48,562 nt of DNA from an uncultured Muribaculaceae bacterium (GTDB lineage: Bacteria; Bacteroidota; Bacteroidia; Bacteroidales; Muribaculaceae): positions 10,551 through 59,112 of the forward strand of contig CAJTMY010000014.1 in assembly GCA_910577355.1 (NCBI GenBank), read 5' to 3'. The translations under genes were made by a program, and so were the position numbers. Below are positions 36,221 to 45,230 of this stretch, one piece after another. The notes under the pieces were generated by a model, which was not told the DNA's origin, did not search any database, and worked only from the letters and a program-made list of their open reading frames with translations. The first letter of the stretch is position 1; every line of letters starts with the position of its first letter.

Positions 36221-36251
36221 TTTGTCCGCTCATAAATTATAAGTACTTTTG
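36221..36251 (+). promoter_or_regulatory. Consensus Bacteroidetes promoter of the NagB/PIG-L gene
   Basis: TTTG at 36221-36224, exactly 19 bases of spacer, then TACTTTTG at 36244-36251 followed by C. This is the best match in the window. ATG follows at 36283, giving a leader of about 25 bases. Confidence 0.85.
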
Positions 36252-36282
36252 CATCTAAAGTCAAAACAACTAAATACCTGAA

Positions 36283-38262
36283 ATGAAAACCGATTTAAGC
36301 TCACAGATCAAGCTCGACCGTGTGGCACGCAAGCTCTATCATCCCGATAATGAGATCGAACTTGCCGCAATCACCCGCGAAGAGAAAATCAACACCTACA
36401 TCTTCGAGACCGCCAACGACGGAGGCGAATATCTCGCCGGCCAGATCGCCCGATACATCAACCGTTTCACTGCCGAAAAAGGCAAATGCGTGCTCGCTCT
36501 CGGTGCCGGCACAAGCACACACAGCGCATATGCTGCCCTCATAAGGATGTATCAGGAAGGAAAAATCGACTTCTCCAACGTCATCGTATACAACATCAGC
36601 GAGTTCTTTCCACTCACCCCCGACGGTCCCTCGACAATGCGCCGACTCAACGAGGTGTTCCTCAAGCACATAAACATCAAGCCCGAGAACGTACACACCA
36701 TCGACCCGTCCATCACAAAAGAGAACATGTATGAATACTGCCGCGCATACGAGGAATCCATCGAAGCCGAAGGCGGCATTCAGGTCGCCGTATGCGAGGT
36801 TGGCCCCAACGGTTCACTCGCCTTCAACGAACCCGGCAGCACACCCGGCTCAATGTGCCGTCTTGTACTGCTCACCAGCGAGAGCCGCCACTACATAGCC
36901 GGCGAATACAAATGCGACGAGGCTCCCACCACGGCCATCACACTCGGCATGGACAATATCCTGCACTCGCGCCGCGTACTCACATGCGCATGGGGCGAGA
37001 ACCGCGCCGCCATCATCAAGGCCGCTGTCGAAGGCCCGTGCATCAATCAGGTGCCCGCATCGCTGCTACAGACACACCCCCATACCAAGCTCGCCATCGA
37101 CCTGCCCGCAGCCGACGACCTCACCCGCATCAGCCAGCCCTGGCGTGTCACATCATGCGAGTGGAACGACAAACTCGTACGCCGCGCTATAGTATGGCTA
37201 TGCCAGCTCACCGGCAAACCTATCCTCAAACTCACCGACAAAGACTACAACGACGCCGGTCTCGGCGAGCTCCTCGCTATCTACGGTTCGGCATACAACG
37301 TAAACATAATGGTGTTCAACTCCCTCCAGCACACCATCACCGGCTGGCCCGGCGGCAAACCCGATGCCGACGACACCTACCGTCCCGAACGCGCCAATCC
37401 GTATCCCAAACGCGTCATCGTATTCTCGCCCCACCCCGATGACGACGTGATATCGATGGGCGGTACCCTCCAGCGACTCGTCGACCAGCACCACGACGTA
37501 CATGTTGCCTACGAGACATCGGGCAACATCGCCGTAGGCGACGAGGACATGATGCGCTACTTCCTGATGATGGACAAGATCGCCCCCATGTTCGGCTTCG
37601 ATACCGAAGGATACGAGAACCTCAGCAAGGAAGTGCGCGAATTCGTAGCCCACAAGAAGTCGGGCGAGATGGACATCGCCGACATCCGCGAGATCAAGAC
37701 GATGATCCGCCAGGCCGAAGCCACGATCGCATGCAAATACATCGGCGTCAAGAACGACCACATCCACTTCCTCCGCCTCCCGTTCTACGAGACCGGCACA
37801 ATCAAGAAAGGCGACCTCGCCGAGCGCGACGTCAACATCGTCAAGAAACTTCTCGAGGACGTCAAGCCCCACCAGATATTCGTGGCCGGCGACCTCGCCG
37901 ACCCACACGGCACACATAAGGTATGCACCGACGCCGTCCTCGCCGCCATCGACGAGCTCAAGGACGAGTCCTGGATGCAGGACTGCCGCATATGGATGTA
38001 CCGCGGTGCATGGGCCGAATGGGAAATCGACCACATCGAGATGGCCGTGCCCATCAGCCCCGAGCAGCTCCGCTCAAAGCGCAACTCCATTCTCAAGCAC
38101 CAGTCGCAGATGGAGAACGCCCCATTCCTCGGCGATGACGACCGTCTCTTCTGGCAGCGTGCCGAGGAGCGTAACCGCGCCACCGCGGCACTCTACGAGA
38201 GCCTCGGCCTCGCATCATACGAAGCCATGGAAGCCTTCGTGGAATATAAGCCCATCCGATAA
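36283..38262 (+). CDS. NagB-like/PIG-L deacetylase fusion protein
   Basis: A 659-residue two-part protein. The first half (about 50-310) is related to glucosamine-6-phosphate deaminase NagB. The second half (from about 380) is a PIG-L/LmbE zinc deacetylase, with the metal motif SPHPDDDVISMGG at about 382-394 and a later DPHGTHKVCTDAV. Aligned by eye to E. coli NagB, the catalytic residues Asp72, Asp141 and His143 read Ser (YNISEF), Asn and Ser (GPNGSLAFNEP); only Glu148 is kept. The NagB half may therefore bind rather than deaminate sugar phosphates, while the PIG-L half looks active on an N-acetyl sugar. The name glucosamine-6-phosphate deaminase would be doubtful. Two parallel promoters and a terminator mark it as a single gene. 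Confidence 0.88.
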   Translation: MKTDLSSQIKLDRVARKLYHPDNEIELAAITREEKINTYIFETANDGGEYLAGQIARYINRFTAEKGKCVLALGAGTSTHSAYAALIRMYQEGKIDFSNVIVYNISEFFPLTPDGPSTMRRLNEVFLKHINIKPENVHTIDPSITKENMYEYCRAYEESIEAEGGIQVAVCEVGPNGSLAFNEPGSTPGSMCRLVLLTSESRHYIAGEYKCDEAPTTAITLGMDNILHSRRVLTCAWGENRAAIIKAAVEGPCINQVPASLLQTHPHTKLAIDLPAADDLTRISQPWRVTSCEWNDKLVRRAIVWLCQLTGKPILKLTDKDYNDAGLGELLAIYGSAYNVNIMVFNSLQHTITGWPGGKPDADDTYRPERANPYPKRVIVFSPHPDDDVISMGGTLQRLVDQHHDVHVAYETSGNIAVGDEDMMRYFLMMDKIAPMFGFDTEGYENLSKEVREFVAHKKSGEMDIADIREIKTMIRQAEATIACKYIGVKNDHIHFLRLPFYETGTIKKGDLAERDVNIVKKLLEDVKPHQIFVAGDLADPHGTHKVCTDAVLAAIDELKDESWMQDCRIWMYRGAWAEWEIDHIEMAVPISPEQLRSKRNSILKHQSQMENAPFLGDDDRLFWQRAEERNRATAALYESLGLASYEAMEAFVEYKPIR

Positions 38263-38284
38263 ATAATATTTTTTGAAAAAATTT

Positions 38285-38318
38285 CACCGGCCCGTGAACC
38301 AAAACTCACGGGCCGGTG
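38285..38318. terminator. Perfect 13-bp hairpin terminator between convergent genes
   Basis: Arms 38285-38297 and 38306-38318 pair perfectly. On the minus strand the stem is followed by AAATTTTTTC, a good terminator for the PagL-like operon; on the plus strand it ends the NagB/PIG-L gene with a weaker tail. Confidence 0.8.
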
Positions 38319-38357
38319 TTGTATATACAGAATGTGATTAATGATTGGTTTATATCT

Positions 38358-38390
38358 AACGTGGCGGCGCCGTGAGGCAGTCGCCACGTT
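38358..38390 (-). terminator. Second hairpin close behind the PagL-like gene
   Basis: A 9-bp perfect stem (38358-38366 with 38382-38390) with a possible GCC/GGC inner pair, starting 4 bases after the stop at 38394. No T run follows, so it may act as a 3' stabiliser or part of a double terminator. Confidence 0.5.
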
Positions 38391-38393
38391 GGA

Positions 38394-39593
38394 TTATATA
38401 CGCAGGCCCAGACCGAGCATCAGGTTCTGCGGATCCTTGAAATTGCCGAGCCGGTACCCCACATTAAGGAAAATCCGGTCAGTCACAAAAGCCTTGAGAG
38501 CGAGCGTCTGATAGAACCGTTTATCGCCCTTAGGATTGATGATGTCGACGCCGAGGCCTGCGTTTACGGCAAATATCGGCATGGTAAGCTCGGCATGGAC
38601 AGAAACGCCGGCACTGATCTGCCTGCCGAAAGGCGGACGCTCAAAACGTATACCCTCGTCATATGTCCCTTCCACCCAATAAGGCCCGAGGCCTGCGCTC
38701 TCGTCCCATTGGATATCAATCGCCGGGCCCACGGCCACATATCGGTTGAGGCTGCGCATGGCAGCCGCCTCGATGCCTGCGACAGCGAATTTGCCCGGGC
38801 ACATCTGCGGCATATCGCTTACAGTGACGGCACGTTTGCGCCATGCGCCAAATACCGTCATGTCGTAGAACCATCGGCCGTGGTCGGCTTCTTCCACAAG
38901 AGCTGCGGGAACCGTAAGCCGGCCGCTCTGAGGATTGATGGCATACGCCACACCCAGCGACAGCCCCGCCGTATTGGCTCCGCCATTGGGCGACGAAGTA
39001 TTTCCGTTGGAAAAATGTCTTGCATTCACACCGAGGGCGAGCTGCCAGCGTTCCGACACACGATAATGCAGCTTCACACCCAGTTCCATATGTGCGGTGA
39101 CCGCCGTTGATGCCACCATATTATAATCCTCAAAGTCGCCCTGATGATGATGCTTCCATCCCATCGCGGCACCGAACTGCCACTCGTATCCGAGCCACAA
39201 CCGGTCACCAAAGCGCACTATCGGCGCCCCCTGATACACATACAATGATACAGGGGTACCAAGCAAGGCATTATTGAAAAATGAATTCATTCCTATACCG
39301 ATGCCTTGATACAGCCCACGGTAGAGCATCCCCGGCCGCGTGTCCGGATTGAAACTGAAGCCGGCGCGAATATCGCCCGACATACTTTTATCTATCCTTC
39401 TGCCGGCTCCATTGTCGCCACGCAGAAAGATGTTGGTACCGGGGACATATGCGCCCGCAGCCTCAACGCCGGCATGCCACACAGGTGTGCGGTCGAATCC
39501 GCCTGGTATAGTGTCGGCGGCAACGGGCAGAAAAGCCGATACGCATGCCGTCAGCAGAACGCACGCGCGTGCTATAAACTGTCTACTTTTCAT
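38394..39593 (-). CDS. PagL-like lipid A 3-O-deacylase (acyloxyacyl hydrolase family)
   Basis: A 399-residue outer-membrane barrel with a signal peptide (about 1-26). The ARHFSNGNTS motif near residues 189-198 matches the PagL active site (His-x-Ser-Asn), and the following NGGANTAGLSLG is also typical. PagL removes an acyl chain from lipid A. The protein is much longer than classical PagL (about 170 residues), as in many Bacteroidetes relatives. The start overlaps the end of the preceding lipoprotein gene by 11 bases, so the two are coupled. Confidence 0.78.
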   Translation of the reverse strand: MKSRQFIARACVLLTACVSAFLPVAADTIPGGFDRTPVWHAGVEAAGAYVPGTNIFLRGDNGAGRRIDKSMSGDIRAGFSFNPDTRPGMLYRGLYQGIGIGMNSFFNNALLGTPVSLYVYQGAPIVRFGDRLWLGYEWQFGAAMGWKHHHQGDFEDYNMVASTAVTAHMELGVKLHYRVSERWQLALGVNARHFSNGNTSSPNGGANTAGLSLGVAYAINPQSGRLTVPAALVEEADHGRWFYDMTVFGAWRKRAVTVSDMPQMCPGKFAVAGIEAAAMRSLNRYVAVGPAIDIQWDESAGLGPYWVEGTYDEGIRFERPPFGRQISAGVSVHAELTMPIFAVNAGLGVDIINPKGDKRFYQTLALKAFVTDRIFLNVGYRLGNFKDPQNLMLGLGLRI

Positions 39594-40509
39594 CTTCGAT
39601 ATCCGTTATATAGCCTGTGGGCCAAGTTGTCTTACAGCTGAACCGTACATCATGACGCCGTCCCGAAGTCGGATTCCTGAATACAAATGTCCCGGTCTTT
39701 TCGGCACTCAAAATCGTTACTTTACATATGACGCGTATCGTCGACTTGGCCGGGACAGAGACCTCAACCTCCTCATCATAACGGTCAAAACCCAGCAGTA
39801 CGGGCGAGCCGATATTCACTCCCATGACCGGCATAAGTTTCCACTCTCCATCTTTATACTTTGGCAGCGACATGTCTACCGTACGGTACTTTACCCACGA
39901 CACCTCGGGTTCCACTACCGACGTCGGCTGTATATTGATATAAGGCATAAAGCTCATTACCTGTGGTATAGAGCCGTTGTTGGTGAAAGTCATGGTTCTT
40001 ACCCTGATATCGGCTACCTCAGTTATCCACAGCCCCTCGTTGTAATCGATACTTTCCAGATCAAACGAAGCACCCGGCAGCATCCGGATGATGATAAACT
40101 TGGTGGCATAATCATACTCGAGCCGTATCGTGACATCGATCTCATGGCCGGTAGTGTTCTCCAAGCTCTCGAAATGAAGGCGGTTGCCGTCTACAGTAAG
40201 CTGATATGACGCCATGGCTGTCTCACAGACAATCTTGCCGAGTTCCGAGGCCGGGCTGTATTCCGGAATCTCCTCGCCGGCCTTATTATACCATGTATAA
40301 TATCGCGCAGACTCAGATATGCGGTCGATACTGATATATTTCAGCCCTTTGAGCGGAATCGTGAACGATGCCTCACCGCCATCGCCCTCGATCACCGCCT
40401 CAGCTTCGTCGGGCAATGCAGGCCCGTCGATGAATATGTCGCTGTTGCACGAGCCCAGAGCAAACAACGATATTAAAAGAAGCAAAAAACAGATCGGTTT
40501 ATAAATCAT
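39583..40509 (-). CDS. Lipoprotein of unknown function, coupled to the PagL-like gene
   Basis: A 308-residue protein with a lipoprotein signal (lipobox LGSC, cysteine near residue 21). The rest is rich in beta strands, with an IPLKGLKYISI region and an FRNPTSGRRHDVRFS strand near the end, which suggests Ig-like or sandwich folds. I do not recognise a named family. It ends in TAG at 39583-39585 and overlaps the PagL-like gene by 11 bases; a joint role at the outer membrane is likely but unproven. Confidence 0.75.
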   Translation of the reverse strand: MIYKPICFLLLLISLFALGSCNSDIFIDGPALPDEAEAVIEGDGGEASFTIPLKGLKYISIDRISESARYYTWYNKAGEEIPEYSPASELGKIVCETAMASYQLTVDGNRLHFESLENTTGHEIDVTIRLEYDYATKFIIIRMLPGASFDLESIDYNEGLWITEVADIRVRTMTFTNNGSIPQVMSFMPYINIQPTSVVEPEVSWVKYRTVDMSLPKYKDGEWKLMPVMGVNIGSPVLLGFDRYDEEVEVSVPAKSTIRVICKVTILSAEKTGTFVFRNPTSGRRHDVRFSCKTTWPTGYITDIEDEK

Positions 40510-40543
40510 TGTATTAAAAAATTACGGCATCGCCGCACCCGCG

Positions 40544-42010
40544 TCATGAATACGACTTGCGGGCGGCATCGATGCGGAGGAGAATAAAAAGCAGCAGCGT
40601 GAAGCCCCACAGCGAGGAGCCTCCGTAGCTGAAAAACGGCAACGGTATGCCTATCACAGGGCACAGGCCTATCACCATGCCTATATTGATACAGAAATGG
40701 AATATCAGATACGAGGCCACACAATACGCATACACGCGTCCGAACGGTCGCGGCTGCCGCTCGGCTATGGCTATCACCTTAAGGATCAAAGCAAGATAAA
40801 GTCCCACGACAGCTATCGAGCCGAGGAATCCCTCCTCCTCGCCTATGGTGCAGAATATGAAGTCGGTATGCTGTTCGGGCACATATTTGAGCTTGGTCTG
40901 CGTGCCGTTGAGGAATCCCTTGCCCGTGAGTCCGCCCGAGCCTATCGCTATCTTCGACTGGTTGACATTGTAGCCGGCGCCACGCAGGTCTTCCTCAATA
41001 CCGAGCACCACCAGTATGCGCATCTGCTGGTGCGGCTGCAATTTCTGGAAAGCGAAATTGACCGAAAACATGAATCCTATGCAGAACACCGCAGCACCCA
41101 CCGGTATAAGCAACTTGTATATATGGTGTTTCAATGCCTCGATAACAAGGTAGACGCAGCCTACCCCGATAGTGCCGAGCATCCACGCGCGGCCCGGAAT
41201 GGATATGGCGCACGGCCCGGCAAGTATCCATCCGGCGAGCATCATGGTGCCGAACCATAGAAACAGATTGCGCGGCAGCTCAAACCTGCGCTGGTATATG
41301 AACGACATGCCCGTCACAATGACCATAACAAGCACAAGTATCGCGAACTCGCCCTCGGGAATGCCGAGAAACATCACATCGGTAAACTTCACCGCCACCA
41401 CAAACACCACCACGGCCATCAGAGCGCCGAACAGTATCAGCCCGCTCATGCCCTCGCGGTAAAGCACGAAGAAAAGCGACAGATACACCAGGGCCGAGCC
41501 CGTCTCGTTCTGAAGCAGGATAAGCACCACCGGAATAAGTATGATGGCAAGAGCCTTCACATAGTTGACCGCCTTGGCATTCAGCACAAAGTTATATCCG
41601 CTGAACAGTTTGGCAAGCGCCAGTGCCGTGGCGCATTTGGCAAATTCGGCGGGTTGCAGACTCATGGAGCCGACAGATAGCCACGAATGCGAACCCTTGA
41701 TATCGGGAGCGATAAATGGCGTGATGAACAGCACCACAAGCATTATCATATACACCGGATAGGCATACGTTTCGTAAACCCTGTAATCGACAAGAAGCAC
41801 GAAAAGTCCGAGCACAAGCGCCAGGCCTATCCACCGCACCTGCTTGCCCGAGAACTCGTCGAACGACAGCACCGACGCTTCGTCGAAATCGTAGCTTGCA
41901 GCATAGATGCTGACAACCCCTGCGATTACCATGAGCAGGTAGATAATCACCGTAGTCCAGTCGAGGTGGGCAAATACCGAAGGCTTATTTTCTCTGGGTC
42001 TTTGAAGCAT
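40544..42010 (-). CDS. rodA: Rod-shape-determining protein RodA (SEDS glycosyltransferase)
   Basis: A 488-residue polytopic membrane protein of the SEDS family that polymerises peptidoglycan strands during elongation. About ten to twelve helices are visible, plus the closing SEDS motif GIPLPFFSYGGSSLWGF. The longer length compared with E. coli RodA (370) comes from extra central membrane segments (about residues 230-310). The start overlaps the end of the PBP2 gene by 26 bases, so the partner enzymes are made together. Confidence 0.95.
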   Translation of the reverse strand: MLQRPRENKPSVFAHLDWTTVIIYLLMVIAGVVSIYAASYDFDEASVLSFDEFSGKQVRWIGLALVLGLFVLLVDYRVYETYAYPVYMIMLVVLFITPFIAPDIKGSHSWLSVGSMSLQPAEFAKCATALALAKLFSGYNFVLNAKAVNYVKALAIILIPVVLILLQNETGSALVYLSLFFVLYREGMSGLILFGALMAVVVFVVAVKFTDVMFLGIPEGEFAILVLVMVIVTGMSFIYQRRFELPRNLFLWFGTMMLAGWILAGPCAISIPGRAWMLGTIGVGCVYLVIEALKHHIYKLLIPVGAAVFCIGFMFSVNFAFQKLQPHQQMRILVVLGIEEDLRGAGYNVNQSKIAIGSGGLTGKGFLNGTQTKLKYVPEQHTDFIFCTIGEEEGFLGSIAVVGLYLALILKVIAIAERQPRPFGRVYAYCVASYLIFHFCINIGMVIGLCPVIGIPLPFFSYGGSSLWGFTLLLFILLRIDAARKSYS

Positions 42011-43847
42011 AGAATACCGGGGTGTTCATCATTTGGTCTTCCATATATTTCCGTGAGGGAGATATGGAATCGGTAAGATATTTTTCCATGACGAGCGAAC
42101 CGATGGGTACACCGAACACGGCGCCGAAGCCGCCGTTCTCCACATATACGGCCACGGCTATCTTCGGGTCGTCGTAGGGTGCGAATCCCATGAATGCCGA
42201 GTGATCCTTGCCGTGTGGATTCTGCGCGGTGCCGGTCTTGCCCGCCACATCGATACCGGGGATCGCCGCACGGCGGCAGGTACCGCCGGTCACAGCCATG
42301 CGCATGCCCTCGGCCACTTCATGATACCACTTCTCGTCGATAGTGGGACGGCGCCGCTCGAGCAATGCGTCGGGCAGCACGGTATCCTGGATTTCCTTCA
42401 CCGCATGCGGGGTTATGAACCAGCCGCGGTTGGCGATGGTGGCGGCGAGGTTGGCTATCTGGAGGGGTGTGGCCAGAATCTCGCCCTGGCCGATGGATAC
42501 CGATATGATGGTATTGGCGCTCCAGTGCCCCTCGCCGTAGTACTTGCTGTAAAATTTGGAGTTTGGCAGGAATCCGCGGTTCTCGTGCGGAAGATCCACT
42601 CCGAGCGGATAGCCGTATCCCATCGACACCAGATGGTTTTTCCATATCTCGAGGGCATTGGCCGGCGAGCCGTATTTGGAGCGGCGGTCGATCATATTCT
42701 TGAATCCCCAGCAGAAATATGCGTTGCATGATGTCTGCAACGCCGGTTTCAGCGGTAGCGGCGAGCCGTGGGCGTGGCAGCCCACACGCAGGCCGCCGTT
42801 GATATATCCGTGGAAGCACGGATATGTGGTGGATGTGGTGATTATTCCTTCCTGCAACAGTATCAGGCCCTGTGTCGGCTTGAAGGTAGACCCCGGAGGA
42901 TAGCGGCCGCTGAGGGCGCGGTCGAAAAGCGGCAGGCCCTCCACCTGCTCGAGTTTCTTGTAGTTCTCGCCACGCGGACGTCCCACAAGCAGGCGCGGGT
43001 CGTATCCGGGCGACGATACAAGGCAAAGGATCTCGCCCGTCTTGGGCTCGATAGCCACGACGGCACCGCGCTTGCCGGTCATCAGCGACTCGGCATATTG
43101 CTGTAGGCGGATGTCGAGGCTGAGCTTGAGGTCGCGTCCCGATACGGGCGCCACGTCGTGCGCGCCATTATCATAGCGGCCCTGTATACGGCCGCGGGCA
43201 TCGCGGATAAGTATCTCCACTCCTTTCACGCCACGCAGATACGGCTCATATGACCGCTCCACGCCCAGATCACCGGTATAGTCGCCCGGAGCGTAATAGC
43301 TGTCGTTGTCGATGTCGGTGGCCGATACCTCGCGCAGGTTGCCCAGCACATTGGCGGCTGTGGCGTAGTTATATTGCCTGAGGATGCGTTTCTGTATAAA
43401 AAAGCCTGGGAAACGGTATAGCTTCTCCTGCAGCCGCCCGTAATCCTGCGACGACAGCTGTGTGATGAGCCGCTGCGGAGTATAGGAGGAGTATCCGGGG
43501 TTGAGGCGCTTGTCGCGCATGTCTTCAAATCGCTTGCGTAGCTGGTCGGGGGTGATATGTATTGTCTCGCAGAAATCGGCGGTGTCGAACGGCTGTACGT
43601 CGCGCGGAATCAGCATCACGTCGTATGCCGGCTGATTGTATACGACAAGCTCGCCGTCGCGGTCGTACATCAGGCCGCGCGAGGGGAATACAGTCTTCTT
43701 GAGAAAGGCGTTCGAGTCGGCCGATCTCTTGTAGCGCTCGTCGTTGAGCTGAAGGTCGAAGAGCCTCACCGCATATATAATGGCTATTATCAGTATGAAG
43801 CCGCCTATTATATATTTACGCTTCTCGAATTTATAGTCTTTTCTCAC
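41985..43847 (-). CDS. mrdA: Penicillin-binding protein 2 (elongasome transpeptidase)
   Basis: A 620-residue class B penicillin-binding protein: one N-terminal membrane helix (about 13-31), a dimerisation/pedestal region, and the transpeptidase domain with all three motifs: SxxK in PPGSTFKPTQG (about 318-328), SxN in QTSCNAYFCW, and KTG in GKTGTAQNPHG (about 533-543). It cross-links peptidoglycan along the side wall with RodA. The start is GTG 43847, overlapping the mreD end by 17 bases. Confidence 0.95.
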   Translation of the reverse strand: MRKDYKFEKRKYIIGGFILIIAIIYAVRLFDLQLNDERYKRSADSNAFLKKTVFPSRGLMYDRDGELVVYNQPAYDVMLIPRDVQPFDTADFCETIHITPDQLRKRFEDMRDKRLNPGYSSYTPQRLITQLSSQDYGRLQEKLYRFPGFFIQKRILRQYNYATAANVLGNLREVSATDIDNDSYYAPGDYTGDLGVERSYEPYLRGVKGVEILIRDARGRIQGRYDNGAHDVAPVSGRDLKLSLDIRLQQYAESLMTGKRGAVVAIEPKTGEILCLVSSPGYDPRLLVGRPRGENYKKLEQVEGLPLFDRALSGRYPPGSTFKPTQGLILLQEGIITTSTTYPCFHGYINGGLRVGCHAHGSPLPLKPALQTSCNAYFCWGFKNMIDRRSKYGSPANALEIWKNHLVSMGYGYPLGVDLPHENRGFLPNSKFYSKYYGEGHWSANTIISVSIGQGEILATPLQIANLAATIANRGWFITPHAVKEIQDTVLPDALLERRRPTIDEKWYHEVAEGMRMAVTGGTCRRAAIPGIDVAGKTGTAQNPHGKDHSAFMGFAPYDDPKIAVAVYVENGGFGAVFGVPIGSLVMEKYLTDSISPSRKYMEDQMMNTPVFYASKTQRK

Positions 43848-44352
43848 GTCGCGAACCGGTAAGGCCTGCTATGGCATAAATTATGACAAAGGTAAACACG
43901 CTGCTGCATGCCACCCGCAGCAGATACAGCCGCAGATTGAATATCATGCATGCCTCGATGGTGAACACCATCACGCAGTATATCACAGACATGGTGAGGG
44001 CGTATTTCAGAAATGCGGCGGTGCCCATGTTGCGCGGCGAGGGGCACTGGTCGGCAAGGTCGATGTCGCCCGACACGTACAGGTGGAACACGGGCTTGCG
44101 CACAGCCACAAGCAATGTGGACGATAGCGCGTTGATGCCCGGAGTATCCGAGAGGATGTCGACTGCGAGACCGGTGACGAATCCCACGGTATATGCAGCC
44201 GTGTCGCCGAGTGTTACCGGCAGCACGATGAGCAGGTATATGAATACCATCGGCACCGCGACATTGAAGAGCACCAGATTGTTGAAAAAGACAGCCTGTG
44301 CGGCGACAAGTATCACAAACAGCAGTGCGAGTGTGATTGCGGTCTTGCTCAT
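43831..44352 (-). CDS. mreD: Rod-shape-determining protein MreD
   Basis: A 173-residue inner-membrane protein with about five helices, matching MreD in size, topology and position between mreC and PBP2. Sequence conservation in this family is low, so the call rests partly on context. ATG 44352 (MSKTAITLALLF) is chosen because it overlaps the mreC stop (ATGA) and starts just before the first helix; the longer frame runs into mreC. Confidence 0.85.
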   Translation of the reverse strand: MSKTAITLALLFVILVAAQAVFFNNLVLFNVAVPMVFIYLLIVLPVTLGDTAAYTVGFVTGLAVDILSDTPGINALSSTLLVAVRKPVFHLYVSGDIDLADQCPSPRNMGTAAFLKYALTMSVIYCVMVFTIEACMIFNLRLYLLRVACSSVFTFVIIYAIAGLTGSRREKRL

Positions 44353-45212
44353 TTGGATGACGGGTCGGAATTGACGATATTGTTTGTCTCGACGCCCACA
44401 AGTTCGTCGCGATGGTTGTTTTTTACGATCTGTACATTGCTCAGGCGCGAGAAGTCGGCGAACAGCTTGACGCGCAGGGTGAAGAAATTCTCCTTGTGGT
44501 CGCGTTTGTCGGGCATGATGGTGCCGACAGGCAGGCCGGCGGGGAATACCGCCGAATATCCCGAAGTGACCACAGTGTCGCCCGGCTCGAACACGGTGTG
44601 TCTCGGCAGCTCCTCGAGAAGGGCTTCCGAGGGATCTATGCCGTCCCACACGAGCGATCCGAAGTGCAGACTCGATTTTATCTTGCAGGAAAGGCGGAAG
44701 TTGGGGTTGAGCAACGATATAACACGCGAATAATGCGGACCGACGGCGCTCACAGTGCCTACCACGCCCGAATGGTCGATGACGCCCATCTCGGGACGGA
44801 TGCCGTCGAGAGAGCCCTTGTCTACGGTAAGATAGTTCTGCGCGTGGTGTATGGAATTGTTTATCACATTGGCCACGACAAACTCGAAGTGGGCGACACT
44901 GTCGGGCGTGGGCATTGTGTCGGTGAATCCGGCAAGCTTCATTCGGTTGATCTGCTCGCGGAGGTTCACCACTTCGGCCTCGAGCACGGCATTGCGGTGG
45001 TTCAGATCCTCGTTGGCCTCGCGGAGCGAGAAGAAAGAGGTGATGTTATGACCTACCTCATAGAGCGCGCCCGACACCGTTGAGGCTGATGTGAGCCAAA
45101 GGTGATGCCGGTACGGGTCGCTGCGAAACAGCAACATGCAGCTCAGTATCACATACACGAGCAGCACCAGCCATCTCAGATAACGGCGGAAAAACTCAAA
45201 GAACTCCTTCAT
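44349..45212 (-). CDS. mreC: Rod-shape-determining protein MreC
   Basis: A 287-residue protein: short cytoplasmic tail, membrane helix (about 13-30), coiled coil (about 62-95), then the periplasmic double beta-barrel with GVIDHSGVVGTVSAVGPHYSRVISLLNPNF and GDTVVTSGYSAVFPAGLPVG. It links MreB filaments to PBP2 and RodA outside the membrane. It lies 18 bases after mreB. Confidence 0.93.
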   Translation of the reverse strand: MKEFFEFFRRYLRWLVLLVYVILSCMLLFRSDPYRHHLWLTSASTVSGALYEVGHNITSFFSLREANEDLNHRNAVLEAEVVNLREQINRMKLAGFTDTMPTPDSVAHFEFVVANVINNSIHHAQNYLTVDKGSLDGIRPEMGVIDHSGVVGTVSAVGPHYSRVISLLNPNFRLSCKIKSSLHFGSLVWDGIDPSEALLEELPRHTVFEPGDTVVTSGYSAVFPAGLPVGTIMPDKRDHKENFFTLRVKLFADFSRLSNVQIVKNNHRDELVGVETNNIVNSDPSSK

Positions 45213-45230
45213 GCTCCGTGCCGGAGGCTG

